A DNA stretch of 34,263 nucleotides from Chloroflexota bacterium (GTDB taxonomy: Bacteria > Chloroflexota > Limnocylindria > Limnocylindrales > CSP1-4), in NCBI GenBank assembly GCA_003158675.1, contig PMKN01000075.1:36673-70935 (forward strand), in the 5' to 3' direction. The notes under the pieces are model-generated. The model worked only from the letters and a program-made list of their open reading frames with translations. It was not told the DNA's origin and did no database searches. This document shows, one piece after another, positions 21,841-29,897 of the stretch. The number at the start of each line of letters is the position of its first letter. Position 1 is the first letter of the stretch. Made by a program: the position numbers and the translations under genes.

Positions 21841-22889
21841 CGGGCGCTCGTGGCGAGCGCGCCGCCGCCGAACGCGCCGCCGCCGAACGCGCCGCCGAGG
21901 TCGGCTCGGCTGACCTGGCCGCCACGCTCGCGCGATCCGTCGGCGTGAGAGCCCGCCGCGACGTCCCGCTCGCGCGCTTCACGACGATGCGCGTCGGCGG
22001 TCCGGCCGACCTGCTTACCAGCGCCCATGATGCGAGCCAGCTCGCCGCTCTAGTCCGCTTTGCCCGTGCGGCGCGGGTTCCACGCCTCGTCATCGGCCGC
22101 GGCAGCAACCTCGTGGTCAGCGACGCCGGCTTCCGCGGTCTGGCCATCCTGTGCCGCGCCGAGGGCGGCCGGGTGGAGGGCAATCGTATGATCGTTGAGG
22201 CGGGCATGCCTCTGGCCCGCGCGGCCACGCTGGCCCAGAAGGCCGGCCTGACCGGCTTGGAGTTCGGGCTCGCCATCCCCGGCACGGTGGGCGGCGCGGT
22301 CTGGGCCAATGCAGGGGCGCACGGTTCGGACATCGCGGCCGTGCTTGAGTCGGCCCGCGTCCTGCGCGTCGACGACAGTGAGGCTGACGAGAGCGTCGAA
22401 ACCCTTGGCCTGGCGTACCGCGAGAGCCGGCTCAAGCATCCGAGCGCGCAGTGGAGCGCCGACGCGCTGGCCGCCCCGGAGCCTTCGGCCGGCGGGGGCT
22501 CGGTCGACATCGTCCTCGAGGCCACGTTCCACCTGACCCCGTCCGATCCCGCCGCCATCGAGGCGCGCCTGGACGAGATCCGACGATGGCGACAGCAGCA
22601 CCAGCCGCTGAACCGGCCGAGCGCAGGCAGCGTCTTCCGCAATCCGGCGGGGGACTCGGCCGGTCGCCTCATCGACGCCGCCGGGCTCAAGGGAGCGCGC
22701 GTCGGCGGCGCCATCATCAGCGAGAAGCACGCCAACTTCATCGTCAACGACGGGACCGCCTCGGCGGCCGATATCCGTCGCCTGGCCGATACGGTTCGGA
22801 CGCAAGTCGCGGGCAGGTTCGGCGTCGAGCTGGTATACGAGGTCCAGTTCGTCGGCGATTGGTCCAACTGGGGGCAGGAGGAGAGATGA
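21837..22889 (+). CDS. murB: UDP-N-acetylenolpyruvoylglucosamine reductase
   Basis: FAD- and NADPH-dependent reduction giving UDP-MurNAc, 350 residues. FAD-domain motifs are FTTMRVGGPAD, GRGSNLVVSDAGFRG and IPGTVGGAVWANAGAHG. The substrate domain has YRESRLKH, SAGSVFRNP with the catalytic Ser265, and IDAAGLKGARVGGAIISEKHANFIVN, typical of the shorter type II MurB. The start GTG overlaps the murG stop and follows GGGGAG. The first 20 residues are Ala/Glu/Arg repeats encoded by a 15-base tandem repeat and are probably a disordered lead. No murC lies before it. Confidence 0.94.
   Translation: MTGARGERAAAERAAAERAAEVGSADLAATLARSVGVRARRDVPLARFTTMRVGGPADLLTSAHDASQLAALVRFARAARVPRLVIGRGSNLVVSDAGFRGLAILCRAEGGRVEGNRMIVEAGMPLARAATLAQKAGLTGLEFGLAIPGTVGGAVWANAGAHGSDIAAVLESARVLRVDDSEADESVETLGLAYRESRLKHPSAQWSADALAAPEPSAGGGSVDIVLEATFHLTPSDPAAIEARLDEIRRWRQQHQPLNRPSAGSVFRNPAGDSAGRLIDAAGLKGARVGGAIISEKHANFIVNDGTASAADIRRLADTVRTQVAGRFGVELVYEVQFVGDWSNWGQEER
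21859..21899 (+). repeat. 15-bp tandem repeat at the start of murB
   Basis: GCGCCGCCGCCGAAC occurs twice in tandem (21859-21873, 21874-21888) with a partial third copy, encoding R-A-A-A-E units before the MurB fold. Slippage here would change only the N-terminal lead by multiples of five residues. Confidence 0.75.
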
Positions 22890-24049
22890 GAGGCGACCTG
22901 ACCGGCCCGAAGGTGCGCACGACCGAACGCCGCAAAGTCGGCAGAGCGGTCGCGGTTCTGTTCGGCGGCCCGTCGGCCGAGCACGACGTCTCGGTCGTCT
23001 CGGGATGGGCGATCGCCGACGCCCTGGCCGACTCCGGATTCGCCTTGGAGCGGTTACTCATCGACCTATCGGGCCGGTGGTGGCAGGTCCCGGCTACCGC
23101 GGCGTCGGGTCGGCCTCGGTCGGGCGCCTTCGACGACCCGGCGAACCTGGGCGCGGCGGGGCCATGGCGGCCCGGCGAGGCGCTAGAACGGATGGCATCT
23201 CGCCCCGTGGCTCCGATCGTCTTCCCGGCGCTGCACGGCCCATTCGGTGAGGACGGCACCGTCCAGGCGCTGCTCGAGGCTTACGAGCTGCCGTACGCAG
23301 GTGCCGGCGTAGCCGCGTCTGCGGTCGGGATGGACAAGGCTCTGTTCAAGCGCCTGGCCCGCGGCCTGACTATGCCCGTGGTGGATTGGCTGGAGGTGCC
23401 GGCTTCCCGCTGGGCGGGCGCCCGCCAGGCGGTGCTCGACGAGTTGGCGGCATTCTCGGACCGACACGATGAGTCGCAGCTGATAATCAAACCGGCTCGG
23501 CTTGGTTCATCGGTCGGGATCTCGATCGCCCATTCGCCGGCGGAGCGCGGGCAAGCCCTCGACGACGCCTTCCGCTTCGACAGCCTGGCGGTCGTTGAGC
23601 GCTATCTCGATCACCCGCGCGAGCTGGAGGTGGCGATCGTAGGGAACGCCCCGGACGCGCTCGAGGCCTTTGGCCCTGGCGAGGTCTTCCCGGGTCGCGA
23701 GTTCTACGACTATGTGGCCAAGTACAGCGATGGCGTCTCCGGGGTCACTCCGAAAGCGGACGTTCCGGAGGCCCTCGGCGAGCGAATCCGGGCCCTCGCT
23801 CTGGACGCCTATCGGGCCATCGGCTGTGAGGGCTTCGCCCGGGTCGACCTGATGCTCGCGGGCGACGAGCTCTACCTCAGCGAGATCAACACGATCCCGG
23901 GCTTCACCCCGATAAGTCTCTTCCCGCAGATGGCGGGCACGGGCCTGGGCAGTTTCGCAGCCGTCTGCCGCCGCATCGTCGAACTTGCCGAAGAACGTGC
24001 GGCCTCGCGCGTGCGGAGCCGTCTGACGCCCGCCGACCTGCCGCGTTGA
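22886..24049 (+). CDS. ddl: D-alanine--D-alanine ligase
   Basis: ATP-grasp enzyme joining two D-Ala for the MurF step, 387 residues. Motifs in order: AVLFGGPSAEHDVSVVSG, FPALHGPFGEDGTVQALLE, YAGAGVAASAVGMDK, IIKPARLGSSVGIS (ATP-grasp Lys and Gly loop), and YDYVAKYSDGVSG. The metal-binding end is EGFARVDLMLAGDELYLSEINTIPGFT with Asp, Glu and Asn ligands. Insertions around 60-85 make it slightly longer than the usual 310-370. ATGA overlap with murB and GGAGGAG just upstream fix the start. Confidence 0.95.
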   Translation: MRGDLTGPKVRTTERRKVGRAVAVLFGGPSAEHDVSVVSGWAIADALADSGFALERLLIDLSGRWWQVPATAASGRPRSGAFDDPANLGAAGPWRPGEALERMASRPVAPIVFPALHGPFGEDGTVQALLEAYELPYAGAGVAASAVGMDKALFKRLARGLTMPVVDWLEVPASRWAGARQAVLDELAAFSDRHDESQLIIKPARLGSSVGISIAHSPAERGQALDDAFRFDSLAVVERYLDHPRELEVAIVGNAPDALEAFGPGEVFPGREFYDYVAKYSDGVSGVTPKADVPEALGERIRALALDAYRAIGCEGFARVDLMLAGDELYLSEINTIPGFTPISLFPQMAGTGLGSFAAVCRRIVELAEERAASRVRSRLTPADLPR

Positions 24050-24061
24050 TCCCATGATTCG

Positions 24062-24110
24062 CCGATGAGTTGCCGATGAGTCGCCGAGGCCCGCAGCCAT
24101 GCCGATGAGA
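24062..24110 (+). repeat. GCCGATGAG 9-bp repeats before and over the ftsQ start
   Basis: Exact GCCGATGAG copies at 24062, 24073 and 24102, with a degenerate copy near 24084. The third lies inside the first codons of ftsQ. They create several ATG codons close to the start (24099 and 24105 are in frame), so the exact start of ftsQ is hard to fix. Confidence 0.5.
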
Positions 24111-25265
24111 CCGGATCTGCCGCTGCGCCGCTCCGGGATGCAGGTTCGCCGACCGCAGATCCGGCGTGCCTCGCCGCGGCTCGGCATGGCGCAGGTCATG
24201 AGCCTGGTGCTCATGTTCCTGTGCCTAGCCACTGCCATCGCCATCAGCGGCTCGCCCTCGTTCGCGGCCCGGCGACTCCAGATCAACGGCGGGCGCTTCA
24301 CGGGCGACGCCGTCGTTCGGGCGATCGTCGGCATGGACAATTCGCCCAACCTCTTCCGCCTGCGCACGGACCGAATCGCCGCAGCGATCGTGGAGCTGCC
24401 GGCCGTCGCATCGGTCAAGGTCGAGGTTCGACTGCCGGACACGGTCGTCGTGACCATCGTCGAGCGCCAGCCGAAGATGATCTGGACAATTGGCGCGAGG
24501 CGGTACGTGGTGGACGACACCGGGCTGATCTTCGGCGAAGTGGATGCCGTCGGAAACCCCGTCCCTCTGTCGGCCGGCTTCGACCCGGCCGCAACTCCTT
24601 CCGTCGGGCCGACGGCCTCGCCGCAGGAGACCCAAAGCGTGGTCCCGACCGAGGCTTCGGCGTCGGTCCGGCCTCAGGGTTCGGCGGCCCAATCCGCCAA
24701 AGCGGCGTCCAAATCCACACCCAAGGCTACGCCGGCCAAGGGTGCAAAGGCCACGCCGAAGGCCACCGCCACGCCGAAGGCCACTCCGACTCCTACGGCC
24801 ACGCCGCGGCCGAGCCCGACCGCCACGATTCCGCCGTCGCCCTCGCTGGTGCCCGTCCCGACGGCTGATCCGGGCACAACTCCCGGCCCGGACGTGCTGG
24901 GACTTCCGGTCGTGAACGACCGCCGGGCCGACGACTCCGCCCTGACGTTCGGCGACGTGATCGACCCGGTTGCGCTGGACGCCGGCTATCGCCTGGCGAG
25001 CCTGACCCCCGCCGAAGTCGGCAGCGCGGCGCCCAGCCTCGATGTCGTCGTCGACGACAGCTACGGCTTCACGCTCAGCTCCGGTCACAATGGTTGGGTC
25101 GCCGAGTTTGGCTTCTACACTGAGACCCTGCGCAAAGACAGTGTCATCCCGGTCCAGGTCCAGGCCCTGGCCTCACTTCTCAGCGACAGGGAGAGCCAGG
25201 TCGCCTGGGTCTGGTTAATGGCGGACGTGGCGGACAATCGCGTCAACACATACCTGGCAAAGTGA
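24099..25265 (+). CDS. ftsQ: FtsQ/DivIB-like division protein with low-complexity insert
   Basis: Bitopic scaffold of the FtsQ-FtsL-DivIC complex, 388 residues. A basic cytoplasmic start leads to one membrane helix (about 31-50). A POTRA domain follows (about 58-127: LQINGGRFTGDAVVRAIVG; VKVEVRLPDTVVVTIVERQPK), then the start of the beta domain (RRYVVDDTGLIFG). Residues about 158-265 are a Pro/Thr/Lys/Ala-rich stretch with repeated KATP units, after which the domain resumes (LGLPVVNDRR...). Typical FtsQ proteins are 230-290 residues; the difference is this insert. The start ATG is uncertain by two codons; GAGG is 10 bases upstream. Confidence 0.85.
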   Translation: MPMRPDLPLRRSGMQVRRPQIRRASPRLGMAQVMSLVLMFLCLATAIAISGSPSFAARRLQINGGRFTGDAVVRAIVGMDNSPNLFRLRTDRIAAAIVELPAVASVKVEVRLPDTVVVTIVERQPKMIWTIGARRYVVDDTGLIFGEVDAVGNPVPLSAGFDPAATPSVGPTASPQETQSVVPTEASASVRPQGSAAQSAKAASKSTPKATPAKGAKATPKATATPKATPTPTATPRPSPTATIPPSPSLVPVPTADPGTTPGPDVLGLPVVNDRRADDSALTFGDVIDPVALDAGYRLASLTPAEVGSAAPSLDVVVDDSYGFTLSSGHNGWVAEFGFYTETLRKDSVIPVQVQALASLLSDRESQVAWVWLMADVADNRVNTYLAK

Positions 25266-25359
25266 GCATAGAGGTGTGAGTGGGGCCTTCGAACTGCCCC
25301 GGTCAGCCGCCGCCAGATAAGTCAAACTTAGCGAGACAGAGCGAGACACAAGACCGAGG

Positions 25360-26601
25360 ATGGAGCGAGTGGAACGCGAAGCGGTACTGGTCGGAATCGA
25401 CGTCGGTACGAGCAAGGTCTGCGCGCTCATCGGTGAGGTGGGGCGCGACGGCGGCCTGACCATTGTTGGCAAGGGCGTCGTTCCTTCGGCCGGCCTCAAG
25501 AAGGCTGTCGTCGTCAACATCGAGCAGACGGTTCGGTCGATCACCGGCGCCGTCGAGCATTCGGAGCGATCCTCCGGCTATCAGATCGACCGCGCCTTCG
25601 TCGGCGTCGGTGGCAAGCACGTCGAGAGCCAGAACTCGCGCGGCGCCGTGGCTGTCAGCGGCCACCACCGAGAGGTCACGAGGGAGGACATCAACCGCGC
25701 CACGGAAGTCGCGCGTGCGGTGACGATCCCGTCCGACCGCGAGGTCCTCCACGTCCTGCCGCGCGGATTCATCGTCGACGGCCAGGAGGGCGTCAAAGAC
25801 CCGCTCGGGATGAGTGCCATTCGCCTGGAGATCGAGACCCATATCGTCACGGCTTCGGCGACAGCGGTCCGGAACCTGGCCAAGTGCGTGCAGTCCGCCA
25901 ACGTCCGCATCGACGAGTTGGTCGCCGCTTCGCTGGCATCGGCGGAGACGGTGCTCTCCGATACGGAGCGCGAGCTGGGCGTGGCCGTCGTCGACATCGG
26001 GGCCGGGACGATCGATCTGGCTCTCTTCCTCGACGGTCAGTCCTACAAGACGGCCGTCCTGCCCGTGGGTGGCAACAACGTCACCAACGACGTGGCAATT
26101 GGCCTCAAGACCAGCCTCCAGGTCGCCGAGGATCTCAAGATCCAGCACGGCAGCTGCGATCTCTCGACCATCGATCCGGAGGAGATGGTCAGTGTTGCGA
26201 TGCTAGGCGAACCGGGCGGCCGCTCGATCCATCGTCGGGAGATCTGCGAAATCATCGAGGCCAGGATGCGCGAGACCTTCGAGCTCCTGCGAGCCGAGAT
26301 CAGGATGGCCGGCGAGGGGATGCTCCCGGCGGGCGTGGTTCTGACCGGCGGCGCCGCCCAACTCGGCGGCATCGCGGCCATGGGCCGGGACATCCTCGAC
26401 ATGCCGGTGCGAGTTGCCGGACCGATGGAGATAGGCGGCCTGACGGACAACATCCTGAACCCGGCCTACAGCACCGCCATCGGCCTGCTCATGTGGGGCG
26501 CAAAGGGCCTCGGTGGAGCCGACGGCGCGCGCTTCGAATCGGTGCCGGCCGGCGGCGCGGTGGGCCGAGTGCGCGACGCCCTGCGCCATTTGTTCCCGTA
26601 G
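25360..26601 (+). CDS. ftsA: Cell division protein FtsA
   Basis: Actin-like membrane tether for FtsZ, 413 residues. The phosphate-1 loop LVGIDVGTSKVCALIGEVG is at the N-terminus, VVDIGAGTIDLALF is the phosphate-2 loop, and VVLTGGAAQLGGIAAMGRDIL the adenosine loop. The 1C subdomain lies between about residues 85 and 165. The C-terminus, GRVRDALRHLFP, is a short amphipathic helix suited to membrane binding. The ATG at 25360 touches a GAGG; GTG at 25369 with GAGG 9 bases upstream is an equally good start. The 94-base gap before it has no clear promoter, only a short GGGGC/GCCCC hairpin. Confidence 0.95.
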   Translation: MERVEREAVLVGIDVGTSKVCALIGEVGRDGGLTIVGKGVVPSAGLKKAVVVNIEQTVRSITGAVEHSERSSGYQIDRAFVGVGGKHVESQNSRGAVAVSGHHREVTREDINRATEVARAVTIPSDREVLHVLPRGFIVDGQEGVKDPLGMSAIRLEIETHIVTASATAVRNLAKCVQSANVRIDELVAASLASAETVLSDTERELGVAVVDIGAGTIDLALFLDGQSYKTAVLPVGGNNVTNDVAIGLKTSLQVAEDLKIQHGSCDLSTIDPEEMVSVAMLGEPGGRSIHRREICEIIEARMRETFELLRAEIRMAGEGMLPAGVVLTGGAAQLGGIAAMGRDILDMPVRVAGPMEIGGLTDNILNPAYSTAIGLLMWGAKGLGGADGARFESVPAGGAVGRVRDALRHLFP

Positions 26602-26618
26602 GTCGAAGGACCGGCTTC

Positions 26619-27023
26619 TTGAAGACCGCCGAGCTGACGGTCCAGACCGGGCGACACCGCGGGCTGCATGACCTGACCTCCGAATGCCAGCGGTTCGTGG
26701 CCGGCGAGGGCGACGGCCTGCTCGTGGTCTTCGTGCCGCATGCTACGGCAGGTCTGGTCGTCATCGAGCTCGGCGCCGGCTCCGACGCGGACCTGATGGC
26801 GGCTCTGGACCGGCTCTTGCCGCGCGGCGCCGCCTGGGTCCACCAGCACGGCGCGCCAGGCCACGGCGCCGATCACGTCCTGCCGCTCCTGGCCCCGCCG
26901 TCGCTCACAGTGCCCGTCGCCAGCGGCCGCTTGACGCTCGGGACGTGGCAGTCGATCGCCCTTCTGGATCCCAACTCGGACAATTCCGTGCGGACGATTC
27001 GGCTCACTTTCGTGCCCGCCTGA
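26619..27023 (+). CDS. YjbQ/UPF0047-family protein
   Basis: A 134-residue protein of the conserved YjbQ family; E. coli YjbQ has reported weak thiamin-phosphate synthase activity, but the true role is unclear. Signatures are [13 protein letters not shown] (usual HTSA), [19 protein letters not shown] with clustered His likely to bind metal, [23 protein letters not shown], and the closing RTIRLTF. TTG start at 26619 is favoured by AAGGA 9 bases upstream and by [11 protein letters not shown] as a natural beginning. It sits between ftsA (17 bases before) and ftsZ, an unusual place. Confidence 0.88.
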   Translation: MKTAELTVQTGRHRGLHDLTSECQRFVAGEGDGLLVVFVPHATAGLVVIELGAGSDADLMAALDRLLPRGAAWVHQHGAPGHGADHVLPLLAPPSLTVPVASGRLTLGTWQSIALLDPNSDNSVRTIRLTFVPA

Positions 27024-27164
27024 AACCCCTCGTTCGGGCTGCCGGCAGAGGCGAGCTAGTGCACAGCCGATCTTCCGGTGCATGTTCGCACACTTGTTCT
27101 CATGGCACGCTCAATTGTTACGTTTCATTGTGCGGTTGATAGGGCATGCAAGCCAGGTTCGGCG

Positions 27165-27170
27165 TATACT
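27165..27170 (+). promoter_or_regulatory. Candidate -10 box of an ftsZ promoter
   Basis: TATACT lies in the 250-base gap before ftsZ, in the most AT-rich patch of the dcw region. TTGATA at 27136 is 23 bases upstream, too far for a standard spacer, so the -35 element is unclear. Initiation near 27177 would give a leader of about 97 bases. No gene is seen in this gap. Confidence 0.4.
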
Positions 27171-27273
27171 CGCCACATCCGAGCCGGCCCAGCATCCGCT
27201 ACGCCTCTATCGATCTCGGGCGGCCGGACCGAACGACAAAAGCATCTGCCGGAGAGCCACCGGAGGATTAGAA

Positions 27274-28542
27274 ATGCCGCTACGGTCCGATTCCGAGAAC
27301 TGCGCATTGATCCGTGTCATCGGCGTCGGTGGCGGCGGGTCGAATGCCGTCAACCGAATGATTCGCGCCGAGATGATGGGGGTCGAGTTCATCGCCCTCA
27401 ACACGGATTCCCAGGCCCTCCTCCAGTCCGACGCGCCGCACAAGATTCGGATCGGCGACAAGATCACGCGGGGCCTTGGCGCGGGCGGCGATTCCTCGAT
27501 TGGCCAGAAGGCGGCAGAGGAAGACACCGAGAAGATCACCGAAGCGCTCCGCGACTCGGACCTGGTGTTCATCACGGCCGGACTGGGCGGCGGCACTGGC
27601 TCTGGCGCCGCTCCGATCGTGGCCGAGATCGCCAAGGACCTGGGCGCGCTCACCATCGGCGTCGTGACCAAGCCCTTCGCCTTCGAGGGTGTTCGCCGCA
27701 AGCTCGTGGCTGAACGCGCGGCCGAGGCTCTCAAGGCCAAGGTGGACACGCTCATCACCATCCCGAACGACCGCCTCCGCGACGTTGTTCAGAAGAACAC
27801 CTCGATGGTGGAGGCCTTCCGTTACGTTGACGACGTTCTACGCCAGGGCGTTCAGGGGATCAGCGACATCATCACCGTCCCGGGTCTCATCAACCTGGAC
27901 TTTGCCGACGTCCGGACGATCATGAAGGATGCCGGCTCCGCTCTGATGGGCATCGGGCGTGCCACAGGCGACAACCGAGCCCTGGACGCGACCAGGCAGG
28001 CAATCGCCAGCCCGTTGCTCGAGGTCAACATCAACGGCGCCCAGGGCATCCTGTTCAACGTGTCCGGCTCGTCGGGTCTGAGCCTCTTCGAAGTGACCGA
28101 GGCCGCCGAAGAGATCCGCTCAGTTGCGGATCCGGAGGCGAACATCATCTTCGGCACCAGCTTCGACGACCACCTCGGCGAAGAGATCGTCATCACCGTC
28201 ATCGCGACCGGGTTCGACTCCTCTCGCAAGCGCGACGTGGCCAGGCGCGAAGCCGCTGCGGCCACGCCGGGCGTCGGCCACTCGCAGCGTTTTGACTCGG
28301 CCGACTTCCTGGCGGAACTCGAGCGTCAGCGCCAGTACTCGGCGGAGCCGGTGTCCGTCCACTCGCGTGGTTCGGGCACTTACGGATCGAATGGCTCGCT
28401 CGACCGCATGCCTGTGCCGGTGCCGATTCAGACGACGTCAGTCCGGCGGCCGCAGATCGATCGACCGCGGCCAACGTACGACGACACGGATCTCGAGATC
28501 CCGAGCTTCCTGCGGCGTCCTCCGCAGGAGGAGCAGGGGTAA
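27274..28542 (+). CDS. ftsZ: Cell division protein FtsZ
   Basis: Tubulin-like GTPase forming the Z ring, 422 residues. [17 protein letters not shown] is the first GTP contact, [10 protein letters not shown] (about 106-115) the tubulin signature, and NDRLRDVV with [12 protein letters not shown] the T7-loop region that completes the neighbour's active site. A linker of about 60 residues leads to the C-terminal peptide [10 protein letters not shown] that binds FtsA and other partners. ATG at 27274 follows GGAGGA at the right distance; the frame is open 64 codons upstream, but that part is not conserved-looking. It probably has its own promoter. Confidence 0.97.
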   Translation: MPLRSDSENCALIRVIGVGGGGSNAVNRMIRAEMMGVEFIALNTDSQALLQSDAPHKIRIGDKITRGLGAGGDSSIGQKAAEEDTEKITEALRDSDLVFITAGLGGGTGSGAAPIVAEIAKDLGALTIGVVTKPFAFEGVRRKLVAERAAEALKAKVDTLITIPNDRLRDVVQKNTSMVEAFRYVDDVLRQGVQGISDIITVPGLINLDFADVRTIMKDAGSALMGIGRATGDNRALDATRQAIASPLLEVNINGAQGILFNVSGSSGLSLFEVTEAAEEIRSVADPEANIIFGTSFDDHLGEEIVITVIATGFDSSRKRDVARREAAAATPGVGHSQRFDSADFLAELERQRQYSAEPVSVHSRGSGTYGSNGSLDRMPVPVPIQTTSVRRPQIDRPRPTYDDTDLEIPSFLRRPPQEEQG

Positions 28543-28554
28543 CCCTTCGCTCCC

Positions 28555-29268
28555 TTGGCCGGTCCGGACTCGCAAGCCGTAGCTGAGTTCGCCGCCGCCC
28601 GGCGGCTCGTTCTTTCGACCGTGGCAGAGGCCTGCCGGCGCGTCGGCCGCGATCCTGCTGGGGTTCAGCTTGTCGCCGTCTCCAAGACCGTGCCAGTGGC
28701 GCGGCTCGAAGCCGCAATCGCAGCCGGGTTGACGACACTCGGCGAGAACCGCGTCCAGGAGGCCGACTCCAAGTCTGCGCTATTGACGGGCGCGAGCTGG
28801 CACCTCGTCGGGCCGCTGCAGTCGAACAAGGCGCGCCGCGCGGTCGAGCTGTTCGACGTGATCGAGTCGGTCGACTCAGTCGAGCTGGCGCATCGACTCG
28901 ATCGGTTGGCCGGTGAGCTCGGGCGGGCGCCACTTGGCGCTTACCTGCAGGTCAACGTGGACCGCGACGATGCCAAGGCCGGGTTCGAGCCCGAAACGCT
29001 GGCGGCGAAGGCGGGCGAACTGGCGGTTCTGTCGAATTTGAGACTGCTGGGCTTGATGACCGTGGGGCGGCTGGTCTTCTCGGCCGAGGAAGCGAGGCCA
29101 ACCTTCGAGCGGCTGCGCGCTTTATCCGGACGGTTGCGCGCGGCGGTTCCGGGGCTCGGCGCCGGGCTCTCGATGGGCATGACGGACGACTATGCTGTGG
29201 CAGTCGAGGAGGGCGCGACCGTGATCCGGGTCGGCCGGGCGCTGTTCGGAACTCGGCAGGTCGGATAG
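28555..29268 (+). CDS. yggS: PLP-binding protein YggS/YlmE (alanine racemase N-terminal fold)
   Basis: Pyridoxal-phosphate homeostasis protein, 237 residues. LVAVSKTVP holds Lys44, the expected PLP Schiff-base residue. GENRVQEADSK, WHLVGPLQSNKAR, IESVDSVELA, LGLMTVG and SMGMTDDYAVAVEEGATVIRVGRALFG follow as in the family. TTG at 28555 is the apparent start, 12 bases after ftsZ; the GGAGGAG at the end of ftsZ is too distant to be ideal. yggS next to ftsZ is common in Gram-positive-like dcw clusters, where sepF usually follows; sepF is not present here. Confidence 0.92.
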   Translation: MAGPDSQAVAEFAAARRLVLSTVAEACRRVGRDPAGVQLVAVSKTVPVARLEAAIAAGLTTLGENRVQEADSKSALLTGASWHLVGPLQSNKARRAVELFDVIESVDSVELAHRLDRLAGELGRAPLGAYLQVNVDRDDAKAGFEPETLAAKAGELAVLSNLRLLGLMTVGRLVFSAEEARPTFERLRALSGRLRAAVPGLGAGLSMGMTDDYAVAVEEGATVIRVGRALFGTRQVG

Positions 29269-29342
29269 GGCGCCACGCCCGGTAGGCGGGATTCGAAGTC
29301 CGCGGCGTGGCAGCTTTCGTCCGTGTGACGATAATCGAGCTA

Positions 29343-29660
29343 ATGATGGAATCAAGCTACCGCTTCGGCGACCGCGCCCGCCCCTCGGAGGTTCGGTTCG
29401 CCGTGCGCCTCACACCCCGTGGCGGCGACGATCGAGTGGACGGGGTCAGCTCAGAGGGCATGCTGCAGGCAAGAGTCGCTGCGCCGCCCGTCGGCGGGGC
29501 GGCCAATACGTCGCTGATACGGCTCCTGGCCGACGAGCTGGACGTTTCGCGCAGCGCAGTCCGCCTGGTGGCAGGCGCTTCGGGGCGCCACAAACTGGTA
29601 GTCGTCGAAGGGGTTTCGCCGGAGGAGATCGTCACTCGCTGGCCGGGGCTCAAGCTTTAG
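29343..29660 (+). CDS. DUF167/YggU-family protein
   Basis: About 105 residues of the YggU fold, function unknown. The core VRFAVRLTPRGGDDRVDGV, ARVAAPPVGGAANTSLIRLLADEL and VRLVAGASGRHKLVVVEG matches the family throughout. The start is uncertain: ATG at 29343 (or 29346) gives normal length; GTG at 29307 would add 12 residues. No strong ribosome site precedes any of them. It follows yggS by about 75 bases, as in many bacteria. Confidence 0.85.
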   Translation: MMESSYRFGDRARPSEVRFAVRLTPRGGDDRVDGVSSEGMLQARVAAPPVGGAANTSLIRLLADELDVSRSAVRLVAGASGRHKLVVVEGVSPEEIVTRWPGLKL

Positions 29661-29710
29661 GAGGGAGTCCTCTGCGGCCCGAAGCGGCACGAACGCAGCC
29701 GCACGACCGC

Positions 29711-29716
29711 TATAAT
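29711..29716 (+). promoter_or_regulatory. TATAAT box of the tRNA-Val gene
   Basis: A perfect TATAAT starts 33 bases before the tRNA. The sequence 17 bases upstream (CACGAA) is a poor -35. Initiation near 29723 would leave a 20-base leader for RNase P to remove. Confidence 0.55.
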
Positions 29717-29743
29717 CGGCCTCCGTCGGCGGCCCCACTCCGT

Positions 29744-29820
29744 GGGCGATTAGCTCAGCTGGTTAGAGCGCGCGGTTCACATCCGCGAGGTCACTGGTTC
29801 GAGTCCAGTATCGCCCACCA
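29744..29820 (+). tRNA. tRNA-Val, anticodon CAC
   Basis: A complete cloverleaf of 77 bases including encoded CCA. Acceptor GGGCGAT pairs with ATCGCCC; D arm GCTC/GAGC; anticodon stem CGCGG/CCGCG with loop TTCACAT, anticodon CAC reading GUG valine codons; five-base variable loop AGGTC; T arm ACTGG/CCAGT with loop TTCGAGT. Confidence 0.96.
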
Positions 29821-29825
29821 CCCAC

Positions 29826-29853
29826 CTGCGTCGGACTTGCGTCCGTGGCGCAG
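29826..29853 (+). terminator. Hairpin downstream of tRNA-Val
   Basis: CTGCG (29826-29830) and CGGAC (29832-29836) pair with GTCCG (29841-29845) and CGCAG (29849-29853) around a TTGC loop. There is no T-run, but a two-part stem right after the tRNA is a plausible processing or termination structure in a GC-rich genome. Confidence 0.4.
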
Positions 29854-29880
29854 GCCGCTCGACCTCCCAGCTGTCCAGTG

Positions 29881-29897
29881 CCGGCCCCTGCGGCCGG
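29881..29897. terminator. GC hairpin at the 3' end of the MFS gene
   Basis: CCGGCC, loop CCTGC, GGCCGG: a perfect 6-bp stem touching the stop of the minus-strand MFS gene. It could serve both convergent units. No T-run. Confidence 0.35.

Noticed and set aside
27082-27273. 64-codon N-terminal extension of FtsZ
   Set aside because: FtsZ cores start close to [10 protein letters not shown]; the ATG at 27274 has GGAGGA upstream and the extension overlaps the probable promoter.
27024-27273. LexA/SOS-like operator before ftsZ
   Set aside because: Two GTTC words occur near 27088-27102 but as direct, not inverted, copies, so no palindromic box is formed.
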